A DNA stretch of 64,000 nucleotides from assembly GCA_018829445.1 (NCBI GenBank), contig JAHJTV010000074.1, positions 1 to 64,000 on the forward strand, given 5' to 3'. A program made the position numbers and the translations under genes. Shown here piece after piece: positions 20,320 to 29,079 of the stretch (position 1 is its first letter; the number at the start of each line of letters is the position of its first letter). The notes beneath the pieces were generated by a model, which saw nothing but the letters and a program-made list of their open reading frames with translations, had not been told where the DNA came from and ran no database searches. Source of the DNA: a bacterium. GTDB taxonomy: Bacteria > SAR324 > XYD2-FULL-50-16.

Positions 20320-20994
20320 TTAATTATTGACTGCTTTCATATCCAGTGCATTCAGTAAAAACGATTTTTCTCTCCAAGCGAGGTAATGGCTATTCTCAGT
20401 TTCCCAAAAAACAACTGACTCCAGAGTTTTTGGCCAGAAGTCGAGGTTCATGTCTGTTTGGCTAAAAATCCATGCTAAAAGAAATCCAATAATAGAATCA
20501 TGTGAAACAAGGATCTTGACCTCTGGAGCTTTTGGTATAGGGAATACACTGCTGAACAATCTATTCACACCTTCTTCAATAGGGAACATTCCATTCACGG
20601 GTCTTCTGGCAATGTAGTTGTTATTCAGTTTTCGATGTCCCATTTCCAAATAAGTAGATCCAGCAAATTTGGAATCAGAAATGAACGCTCCGGGATTACC
20701 CAAGCGAGTATCATACCGCAACTCAATCGTTGAATTGGCTTGCCCTTCCAGTAGACACTGGGAGGTTTGCACACATCTGGATACTGGACTTGTTAGAACC
20801 GATGAAATAGGTAGTAAAATATTTCGCCCCAATTCCATAGCCGATTTTTTACCTTCTGGAGTCAATAAAATCTCATTGCCAAATTCCCCTTTAGGAATCT
20901 CAAATCGATGTGAGTGTCGAAGCAGAATCGTCATCCCTACTGATGGGGGAACAAGAGACATATTTGACAGATTCCTTCTTATGATTTCTTCCAT
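20320..20994 (-). CDS. Histidine phosphatase superfamily protein
   Basis: 224 aa; LLRHSHRFEIP (RHG-like), SPVSRCVQTSQCL, LVSHDSIIGFLL. Confidence 0.8.
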   Translation of the reverse strand: MEEIIRRNLSNMSLVPPSVGMTILLRHSHRFEIPKGEFGNEILLTPEGKKSAMELGRNILLPISSVLTSPVSRCVQTSQCLLEGQANSTIELRYDTRLGNPGAFISDSKFAGSTYLEMGHRKLNNNYIARRPVNGMFPIEEGVNRLFSSVFPIPKAPEVKILVSHDSIIGFLLAWIFSQTDMNLDFWPKTLESVVFWETENSHYLAWREKSFLLNALDMKAVNN

Positions 20995-20998
20995 TCAT

Positions 20999-22642
20999 TT
21001 AATCCTTCTCTGCGATGATAATCTGTGAAATAGACTCCATCGGTATTGTTTTTTGATAGGTAAAGCCGGATTTCTTCAACAATCTTTGGTACTCACCAAG
21101 ATTTCTTTCTGTACCTTGGGTTGTTAAAAACATGTGAAGATTTAACAACCCTCCATAAGGTTTATCGAGGTCTTTCAACATTTCGACAATGTAGAGTGAG
21201 CCTCCAGCTTCCAATGCGTCATAAGCATTTTTCAAAATGATAAGGGAATTTTCATCATCCCAATCATGAAGCACTCTTGCTAACACGATAGCATCTCCCT
21301 GCTCTGGCCATGGCTTGAGAAGATTAAAACTTTGTGCCTCCAAATCACAAACCAATGATTTTATCACCTGTTCTGATTCCAACAGAATACACTTCAAGTG
21401 GGGAAAAGCTTTAAGAACTTGCATTAATAGAAATCCCTGTCCACCACCAGCATCAAGCACTTTTGAGTGGTTATTTCCAGGGAAGTACTCTGAGAAAGCT
21501 TTATAATCTTTAGTTGCATAGGCATTCATGGCCTTCTGATAGGTGTTCAACTTTTCAGGATTCTGCTTTAGTATCGAGAACCAATCAGATTTGTTCTCTT
21601 GAAGAAACTTTGACGACCCATCTCTTAACGATTCAGTAATTTTCATCCAAGGTGAGAGGTGAATCGAATCTGTGAAAGTTAGTGTCGCATTACATAGATT
21701 AGGGGATGTCTTCAATGAAAGAATTTGACTCTTTGGAGTCAATCTGTATTGGTTATCTGATTTTAAAAGATATCCCATGTCCCATAATGCTCTGAGAAGA
21801 ACAGGAGGATATTGATTCTCTGATATTTTCTCTCCATTGAATACTCCAAATTCAACGGCTGCTTTTAGGGTAAAACTCTTCCAATAGCCAACCAAATCGG
21901 CTGAAACACTTGAGAAATGATCCTTCGCTTTTTTCGAAACACATTGAGTATTACCCGATTCGTTAATCACAAGTATTTCCCCTTCATATGTTTCCACTCT
22001 GGATTGCCCATTATAAAAAGGCTCAGCTTTTGCGAACCTTTCGGAATAGATTTCTTCTCCCTTTTTATTAATATGAAACCATCCTTTGGAATCCTGAGCC
22101 AAGGCATATCCCTTATGGTATACTCCTAAATCCTTAAACCAGATATCATGCAGCATCTCACCTGTGTCTTTAATATGGGAATGTAGACCTGTTTTATTTT
22201 GAACAACAGCACATTGATCTCTAAAATCACCTGCATATCCCCAAGTTTCTTTCGTAAGAGGTTTCCCATCAACCCTAATATGAACATAGTCCCCAGTGCT
22301 CAATCGAACCGGTGCATAACCGAATTGAAAGTTACCACACCATGAGTGGTTCTCTGAATATGGCCTTGAACCATCGAGTTTAATGTGAAATGCGTTTCCG
22401 ATTTTGTCTTCTACAGTGGCCAGTCCTTCATAAAATCCAAAAGTTCTTGAATATCGCTCCGAATACAATTCCTTTCCTTCCAAGTCGATATGAAAAGCTC
22501 CAGAAGAACCTTCAACAGGAGCCACTCCCGGATCATGGTACTTTAGTACATGGATAAATCGGTTTTGATATAGTGGTTGGCTGTTATGAAGATGATGTGA
22601 CTCGTCTTCTGACACTTTGGTCTCTTTCCAATCTATTTTCAT
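20999..22642 (-). CDS. Fusion protein: N-terminal WG-repeat domain plus C-terminal O-methyltransferase
   Basis: 547 aa; repeats FHIDLEGKELYSERYSRTFGFYEGLATV / FHIKLDGSRPYSENHS / FHINKKGEEIYSERFAKAEPFYNGQSRV; O-MT VLDAGGGQGFLLMQVLKAFPHLKCILLE, ARVLHDWDDENSLIIL. Confidence 0.88.
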   Translation of the reverse strand: MKIDWKETKVSEDESHHLHNSQPLYQNRFIHVLKYHDPGVAPVEGSSGAFHIDLEGKELYSERYSRTFGFYEGLATVEDKIGNAFHIKLDGSRPYSENHSWCGNFQFGYAPVRLSTGDYVHIRVDGKPLTKETWGYAGDFRDQCAVVQNKTGLHSHIKDTGEMLHDIWFKDLGVYHKGYALAQDSKGWFHINKKGEEIYSERFAKAEPFYNGQSRVETYEGEILVINESGNTQCVSKKAKDHFSSVSADLVGYWKSFTLKAAVEFGVFNGEKISENQYPPVLLRALWDMGYLLKSDNQYRLTPKSQILSLKTSPNLCNATLTFTDSIHLSPWMKITESLRDGSSKFLQENKSDWFSILKQNPEKLNTYQKAMNAYATKDYKAFSEYFPGNNHSKVLDAGGGQGFLLMQVLKAFPHLKCILLESEQVIKSLVCDLEAQSFNLLKPWPEQGDAIVLARVLHDWDDENSLIILKNAYDALEAGGSLYIVEMLKDLDKPYGGLLNLHMFLTTQGTERNLGEYQRLLKKSGFTYQKTIPMESISQIIIAEKD

Positions 22643-23640
22643 TTAGGTACCTTCATATTGCAGGTTTGACATAACTTCTGTTTTTGATAGTCAGAGACTA
22701 ATGTCCGGTATTGTTTGGACTCCCACATGTTTTGAATGCTTTTCTGCTGAAGGTTTCCAAAATCTCCGAGTTGTCTTCTCAAATTGTCAGGAGCACAACA
22801 AGGGCTATATTTTCCTTCATGATTGATCCATAATTCTTTCCCCAAAAATGGGCATCTGCTATTCTCCAACAACTCTTCAGGGTGATCAGGGTTTAGATAA
22901 TGGAAGTTGGTAAGCGTAATTCTTGAACCATTTTTTAATCTTTTCTGTTCAGCTATTCGATTCATTTGACCAACAACTTCGTTCCATTGTCTTATGGATT
23001 CACTTGAACGACGCATTGAAAGTGTTTTTATTTCCTCGAAATGAGTCCAAAGGTGATGCCCCTTTATTCGATTAATCCCTAATTCAATCGCTTTTTTTAA
23101 TACAGGAACAAGCTCTTCCATATTCATCTGCAAGAAAGTCAATTGTAAGGTAATAGTACATCGAGTCTGATCTTCTGATGCCGAACAATTTCTTGCACTA
23201 ACGAATTGAGTAATGTTTGACCAAGTTTTCTCAGCCTTTGATCCTTGCATGATGGCTTCTTGAATTTGTGTGGATATCCCATTAACAGAAATCTTGATAT
23301 CACTACATACTGGAAGTAATTTCTCAGCCCAAAGGACGGGGCCATGTTTTGGAAATGTCCCATTCGTAGTTAAGTTAAGACGGAAATCCGACTTTTTGCA
23401 GCTTTCAAGTAAAAACTCAAAATGTTTGAAAAGTAGCGGTTCTCCCATGGTTGAAGGAATGATCTCTTTAACTCCAAGTACTTTTGCTTGTTCAAGAATC
23501 GTTTGGAGCATCTCTAGTGACATTCGTCTGGGTTTCCCTTGGTATTTTAGGGCATATTTTGAATGCTGCTCGCACATCAGGCAATGTAGATTACAATCAT
23601 CTGGATTGGTATCCAGAGTAATTCTCCAAGGAAATTCCAT
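22639..23640 (-). CDS. Radical SAM protein with SPASM/twitch-like C-terminus
   Basis: 333 aa; CNLHCLMC (CxxxCxxC), C-terminal CPFLGKELWINHEGKYSPCCAP...CQTC. Confidence 0.88.
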   Translation of the reverse strand: MEFPWRITLDTNPDDCNLHCLMCEQHSKYALKYQGKPRRMSLEMLQTILEQAKVLGVKEIIPSTMGEPLLFKHFEFLLESCKKSDFRLNLTTNGTFPKHGPVLWAEKLLPVCSDIKISVNGISTQIQEAIMQGSKAEKTWSNITQFVSARNCSASEDQTRCTITLQLTFLQMNMEELVPVLKKAIELGINRIKGHHLWTHFEEIKTLSMRRSSESIRQWNEVVGQMNRIAEQKRLKNGSRITLTNFHYLNPDHPEELLENSRCPFLGKELWINHEGKYSPCCAPDNLRRQLGDFGNLQQKSIQNMWESKQYRTLVSDYQKQKLCQTCNMKVPK

Positions 23641-23641
23641 G

Positions 23642-24949
23642 TTAATTCTCCAAACTCGGATTAAGCTTTATCATTTCAAAAATCAAGTTTGATACATGCT
23701 TTCGAACATCTGGGATTTGCCCATCTTCACTGAAAAGATATCCTTGTCTGCCCAGTTTATCTGCCAGTTTCCTATTCCCGGACAAGTAACTCATTTGTAT
23801 GGATAGATCCTCACAATCTCTGTGTCGGAATAATAATCCATTTTTCATATGATGGACATACTCTCCCATTCCTCCTGCATTTGATGTAATCACTGGTTTT
23901 CGTGCTGCTTGTGCTTCATGAATTACCAGAGGGGAATTCTCCACCCAAATTGATGGAACAACGATAGCATCAATATGTTTAAATACTTCGTCTTGGATTT
24001 GGGAGTTGTCGTATTCCTGCCTGAACTCAATTTTTTCCTGTCTTTCGTCTGGCAGTGCTAGTACTAATTCTTTAAGAAACGGAGTGACATCTCCTTGAGT
24101 TCTACCCCAGATGATTAGTCGCTCTTCATCTTTTAGCTTTCCGAATGCCTCTATCAATAAATGAATACCTTTAGCTGGAACATGCCTACCAATGTAACCG
24201 AAGGTGAAGGGTCGATCTTTTAATGTGTTTTCTTCACTCCCAAAGCGAGAGAGTTCAAATCCATAATCCAAATACCTGATTTTTTCATTTGGAATGTGTG
24301 CTGCTCTGATAAATCGATCTCTAAGATAATTTGCGGGTGCTACAAACAGATCAACCGCATCCATTACTTCCTGTACGTGCTGCATTCTTTGATTAATCCA
24401 AGATGACCAGTAGTTTTTGTCCACATCAACGGATTCAAGTCCAGAAAAGTATCTATTATAACATTTCATTGTACATTTCATATCTTCTTGGCCATCGCAA
24501 TCTTGCCAGCTTTCCAATTCACCGATATTGAATTGCATGAATTGACCTCTGGGGCAAATCAGCCAGTAATCATGCAATGTAAACAATACAGGAACATTCT
24601 TTTTTTTTGCTTCAAATACAAGTGATGTTGATAAATGGTTTAAATGTCCTATGTGAACAACATGTGGCTTATATTTATCTAAAATGTTACCAAATGCGAT
24701 ATCCACCTCTCTATGACTGTACCTGTCTTTAGATCTGGTAATATTGATAAGATTAAGTTTTATTTTTGGTTCTTTGGAATCAACTTCTTCCCGTTGGGAA
24801 AATTCAGGCTCAAAGGGGTTCTCATACCTTGAAAAAACCTGTACTTCATGCCCTTGTCTGACATATTCATGACAAATGGTTTGGCTATATACTTCAGAAC
24901 CAGCATTATAACGCATTGGATAACCATGAATGACTTTTAAGATTCTCAT
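23642..24949 (-). CDS. Glycosyltransferase family 4-like
   Basis: 435 aa; GSEVYSQTICHEYVRQGHEVQVFSR, FGYIGRHVPAKGIHLLIEAF, VENSPLVIHEAQAARKPVITSNAGGMGE. Confidence 0.88.
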   Translation of the reverse strand: MRILKVIHGYPMRYNAGSEVYSQTICHEYVRQGHEVQVFSRYENPFEPEFSQREEVDSKEPKIKLNLINITRSKDRYSHREVDIAFGNILDKYKPHVVHIGHLNHLSTSLVFEAKKKNVPVLFTLHDYWLICPRGQFMQFNIGELESWQDCDGQEDMKCTMKCYNRYFSGLESVDVDKNYWSSWINQRMQHVQEVMDAVDLFVAPANYLRDRFIRAAHIPNEKIRYLDYGFELSRFGSEENTLKDRPFTFGYIGRHVPAKGIHLLIEAFGKLKDEERLIIWGRTQGDVTPFLKELVLALPDERQEKIEFRQEYDNSQIQDEVFKHIDAIVVPSIWVENSPLVIHEAQAARKPVITSNAGGMGEYVHHMKNGLLFRHRDCEDLSIQMSYLSGNRKLADKLGRQGYLFSEDGQIPDVRKHVSNLIFEMIKLNPSLEN

Positions 24950-25833
24950 AAAACTCCTTGTTTACATTGTTCTATGTAATTGTTTAACCCTGTTGCAAAT
25001 GGGATTTTCGCTTCCCAGTTAAGTACTTGCTTTGCTTGTCTGGGATCTCCTATGAAATTATCAACTTCATAATTTTTATGTAATCCGTAGTGGATTGGGA
25101 TATCCGATTTAGATAACTTTCTGCATTGATCGGCTACTTCCGAGAGTCTCACTCCCTCACCTGAAGTAAGATTCAATATTTGATTCGTAATCTTGGATGA
25201 TTTTGCCATTTTGTCGATAACCCCAATAAAACCGTTACAAATGTCATGAATATGTACAAAATCAAAACACCTCTCTGGCCCAAAAACAGTTATCGGTTTG
25301 TTCTCAAGTGCACACCTGACCAAAGAAGGAATTAATCGTTCAGAACGATCTGTGAGAGATCCATATACATTTGTAAGACGTAATATGGTATAACTGCCTT
25401 TACAGTGATTTCGGATGGTTTCCTCAGCCATTGATTTTGACAAGCCATAGAGATTTTGAGGATTTGATGGAGAATGCTCACCCAATTTAATAACCGAGCT
25501 TTTGCCATACACCTCTCTGCTACTCGTGAAGATCAACCATTGGTTTTTATTCAGGCTGTCAATAATGTTTTGAGTTCCTTGAACGTTTACTTCAATCGTT
25601 TTTTCCGAATCATTTTGAGCATCTAAGACTCTACTAATTGCAGCCAGATGAATGACACCATCACATTTGAACATAGCTTTTTTGAGTCTCTCTTGATCTC
25701 TAATATCCCCGAAGAATGGGTGGTCATATGGATATCGGTTATCAAATCCTTGAAAAAGAATACCATTGCTTTCTAGATTTTTTGAAAGGGAACTCCCAAT
25801 AGCCCCAAGGTTACCTGTTATAAGTACTTTCAT
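24946..25833 (-). CDS. NAD-dependent epimerase/dehydratase (SDR)
   Basis: 295 aa; MKVLITGNLGAIGSSL, YGLSKSMAEE, RLTNVYG. Confidence 0.88.
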   Translation of the reverse strand: MKVLITGNLGAIGSSLSKNLESNGILFQGFDNRYPYDHPFFGDIRDQERLKKAMFKCDGVIHLAAISRVLDAQNDSEKTIEVNVQGTQNIIDSLNKNQWLIFTSSREVYGKSSVIKLGEHSPSNPQNLYGLSKSMAEETIRNHCKGSYTILRLTNVYGSLTDRSERLIPSLVRCALENKPITVFGPERCFDFVHIHDICNGFIGVIDKMAKSSKITNQILNLTSGEGVRLSEVADQCRKLSKSDIPIHYGLHKNYEVDNFIGDPRQAKQVLNWEAKIPFATGLNNYIEQCKQGVL

Positions 25834-25845
25834 TTGACTCCTGAG

Positions 25846-26103
25846 TTAGGTCAATTTACATTTCGTATAAAAGAGATTGTATTTTTCGTGGGTTAACAAG
25901 TAAGCTTTTTGAACAATCTTTTTGTGCCAGTGACACACAAGCCTGTATTGTTGGCCAACAGGAATTGATAGAATTCGGGGATTCTTCTTGAGTCGTTTGC
26001 CATTTTGTTTGCAATAATCACCATCAATTGACAGTTCTTTCAAAATCCGAACTGATTTATCAACGATGTAGCTTGGCAAACCTTTCTTGTCGTTGAGGAA
26101 CAT
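25846..26103 (-). CDS. Small RelE/ParE-like protein (possible toxin)
   Basis: 85 aa; layout with ...NPRILSIPVGQQYRLVCHWHKK...YLLTHEKYNLFY resembles the RelE/ParE fold; no clear antitoxin next to it. Confidence 0.4.
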   Translation of the reverse strand: MFLNDKKGLPSYIVDKSVRILKELSIDGDYCKQNGKRLKKNPRILSIPVGQQYRLVCHWHKKIVQKAYLLTHEKYNLFYTKCKLT

Positions 26104-26363
26104 TTTATTTCTCGTATTGGAGACAAGCCGATTCCATTCACGACACCTTAACTTGGGGAGTGGCCTGTCGGTTTATTTAAAAACCTGTCGTGAATGAATA
26201 CTACAATATATAAATTTCCGAACTTGAACAGAGTCCAAGATTTGTCCTGTTCTTAATGGGAAATCGCTATGCCGGTGACTCTAGCACGTAATTTAATGAA
26301 TTAAAAGCCCAATAGATGCGGTAAAAACAAAGGACAATATTTGTCCCTCCTTGGAGTAGAAGA

Positions 26364-27632
26364 ATGGAAAGAGCCTCAATTGATGCCTACTATTTTAAGT
26401 ATTTTGATAAAGATTTGGAATCAAAATTCAAAAAACTGATGTATGGAGGAGAAAAAGGAAAAGGTGTAATAGCGATTGAAAAAGATGGCACTAGAAAGTG
26501 GTTTGAAAGAAAGTCTTTTCCAGTTGAATATAGAACTCATGTAGCTGTATGGATGCTCATGTCCGAATTTTATCAAGATTTCTTCGATCTTGCTCTTACA
26601 AATCGGGAACATCTGTTTAACAGCCAACGGTTATCTCTACAAAAACATCTACTAATGAAGCTGTCCTTATGGCCGGAAGATCACTTTTGGATTAGCTTTC
26701 TGGATTTACATGAGATCAAGAAACTGTCCGATAAACCTGTATCTGAGGAAAAGCTAGCTGAGCATAAAGCAGACTTGTATTTAAGGTTTAACATTCAGTT
26801 TAATGGCATGGACGGTTTGTTGAGTGAACAGCTATCAGCTTGGGAAGATTTTCAGTTAATCCTAAATAATCGCTTTAAGGATTTCACCGACAGTCATTCT
26901 AAATTGCTCAAGATAGCACTTGAATTGAAAATGGATGATGTAGCAGATCTCTTGGACAAACGTTGGAAAATGATATCTGGAATATATTTGATCATTCTAA
27001 TGCTTTCTAGAGTGAGTATAGAACGAAAATTTGGTGAAGTAATTGGATCAACACACCAATGTCTGCTTAAAAATGCCATTACTCTTGTTGAGCTGCTCCA
27101 CAATATAGAACATGAGAGCTTTCATCCATTTAAGAAAGATCTAAGAATGTTGTATTTACAGACTCATGGTGATCGGTATTTGTATGAACAGGGTGGATTT
27201 AAAGTCTTAAATGAGGAATCTAGGAAACAGATTTTGATTTCTGGCAGGGAATTCCTTGAGAATACAAAACCGGGTATTACTGATAGTATGCAATACTCAT
27301 TTTGGTACCGTTACTACTCTTACCTTCATCATCAACGAGAAATGCAACATGACATGATCAATCGCCATTATATTTCAACCAAGAATGGATTGATAGATTT
27401 AATGGATGAGTTGAATGAGTTGGAAAATGCGACAAAAGGAGGTCACCTAACTTTGTATCTGAAGATCAAGTATCATCAAAGAAGCGTAAGCTTCCTGTTA
27501 CACTCTCTAGAAGCAAGTCTTATCAGTCAGGAAATCGGACAGTTGAATGAAGCAAATGTTATGAATAAAGACAGCACCTTCGAGAACGATTGGATATGGT
27601 GGAAAGAAGTCAGACCGAACAATAACTTCTGA
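26364..27632 (+). CDS. Hypothetical protein, 422 aa
   Basis: Long ORF, divergent from the minus-strand operon; no family recognised. Confidence 0.75.
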   Translation: MERASIDAYYFKYFDKDLESKFKKLMYGGEKGKGVIAIEKDGTRKWFERKSFPVEYRTHVAVWMLMSEFYQDFFDLALTNREHLFNSQRLSLQKHLLMKLSLWPEDHFWISFLDLHEIKKLSDKPVSEEKLAEHKADLYLRFNIQFNGMDGLLSEQLSAWEDFQLILNNRFKDFTDSHSKLLKIALELKMDDVADLLDKRWKMISGIYLIILMLSRVSIERKFGEVIGSTHQCLLKNAITLVELLHNIEHESFHPFKKDLRMLYLQTHGDRYLYEQGGFKVLNEESRKQILISGREFLENTKPGITDSMQYSFWYRYYSYLHHQREMQHDMINRHYISTKNGLIDLMDELNELENATKGGHLTLYLKIKYHQRSVSFLLHSLEASLISQEIGQLNEANVMNKDSTFENDWIWWKEVRPNNNF

Positions 27633-27682
27633 TCAGACAACCCAACTCAAAATACTTTCAACGGCACCGGTAGACTATCCGT

Positions 27683-28288
27683 CTATCTTTGGCTTTTGAG
27701 TCTCTTTACCTCAATAAACCGGATTAATGTTCCTCTGCTACAATTGAGCTTCCGGGTAATAGCAGATACAGCAACACCATAGTCCAACTCAGTCAGAATG
27801 AAATCCTCTTTACCGTCCAAAATCGACCCTCCTTTAGGTCGACCAAGGATCTTCCCTTTGGATCTAGCTGCTTTTAGTCCCTCCTTTGTTCTTTCACTGA
27901 TCAAGTCCCGTTCAATTTCACCGTAAAGTGAAAACATTGTTGTGATGGTTTTGGTTTGGATGTTCATCTGTCCATTGATATTGATGTCCTCCTTGATAGT
28001 GGTGAGAAAAACGTTTTTCTCAATCAATTGATCCACGATAATGGCAATTTGACCAACACTCCGGGCAAGACGAGATAACTCGGATACAATTAATACATCA
28101 TTAGGCTTCAATAAATCCAGTAACTCATCAATCCGTCTCCTCTTGGTTGATTTCCGGCTGCTGACTTTTATTTCCTGCCACTTATCAACAGCCAACTTGT
28201 TCTTTTGGCAATAATCCAGAATTGCCAGTTTCTGAGTATCATAATCTTGTTTCTCCGTGCTTACTCGAATATATCCAATCACAGCCAT
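27683..28288 (-). CDS. Serine recombinase (resolvase/invertase family)
   Basis: 201 aa; IGYIRVSTEKQDYDTQ, VSELSRLARSVGQI, GEIERDLISERTKEGLKAARSKGKILGRPKG, C-terminal HTH. Confidence 0.92.
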   Translation of the reverse strand: MAVIGYIRVSTEKQDYDTQKLAILDYCQKNKLAVDKWQEIKVSSRKSTKRRRIDELLDLLKPNDVLIVSELSRLARSVGQIAIIVDQLIEKNVFLTTIKEDININGQMNIQTKTITTMFSLYGEIERDLISERTKEGLKAARSKGKILGRPKGGSILDGKEDFILTELDYGVAVSAITRKLNCSRGTLIRFIEVKRLKSQR

Positions 28289-28540
28289 TCAGATCTACAA
28301 TTTTGGGCAATTGTTCCATTAAAGGTACATAGCATTCTTTTTTGTACAATAATTCATCACAATAATCTGCCCTTTCATGTTGCAACTGACACACAAGAAA
28401 ACGGTCGTTAAATGATCAAATGTTCCAGGAAAAACTGGGAAGAAAATTGGTGTACAAAAAATCAGCTCGCAAAGCTTGTTTAATGTGAAAGATATGGAAT
28501 AAGCCACATCTGGATCATTAACCATGAACAAGGAAATACC

Positions 28541-28831
28541 ATGGAAAGCAACAATTACGTGGATAGATCGTTGTGAAATGATCTGAAGAAACTGCTGAGT
28601 GAGGTTGTAGCTGATATTAACACCGCACCGAAAGTCTACAAAATATCTGAAGTTTCTGAGCTGCTAAAATGTAATGAACGAGCAGTAAAGCACCATCTGT
28701 ATGAGGCTTGTGACCTCAGATACTTCAAAATAGGAAGGGAAGTCCGAATTAGGGAAGAAGACTTGCAAGAGCTTATTCGCAACAAAACGGCATTCTGCAA
28801 AACTATCTATGAGCAGGAGGTGTTGCCATGA
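28541..28831 (+). pseudogene. Excisionase/HTH-like DNA-binding protein with an in-frame TGA at 28574
   Basis: Manual translation: MESNNYVDRSL*NDLKKLLSEVVADINTAPKVYKISEVSELLKCNERAVKHHLYEACDLRYFKIGREVRIREEDLQELI...; same frame either side of TGA. Confidence 0.55.
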
Positions 28832-29079
28832 TCAAAATAGAAAATATTGGACTGTATGATCCAACGTGCAAACTGTACCCAAAGGAGCAACGGGGTAAGG
28901 TGAAATACTATGTCACGTATTACCTTCCAAATGGTAAACGTATGCAAAGGCCAGTTCATTCGGATTATGCTAAGGCAGAGAAAATGGTCAATGAAAAGAA
29001 AATCCAATTGATCCAAGGATATTTCGACGTCAAAGACCAAAAAAAAGCTCGTTGGTTTTTATTCAAATATGCAGAATAA
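28828..29079 (+). CDS. Arm DNA-binding-like N-terminal integrase fragment
   Basis: 83 aa; KVKYYVTYYLPNGKRMQRPVHSDYAKAEKMVNEKKIQLIQGYF; overlaps the integrase start. Confidence 0.5.
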   Translation: MIKIENIGLYDPTCKLYPKEQRGKVKYYVTYYLPNGKRMQRPVHSDYAKAEKMVNEKKIQLIQGYFDVKDQKKARWFLFKYAE

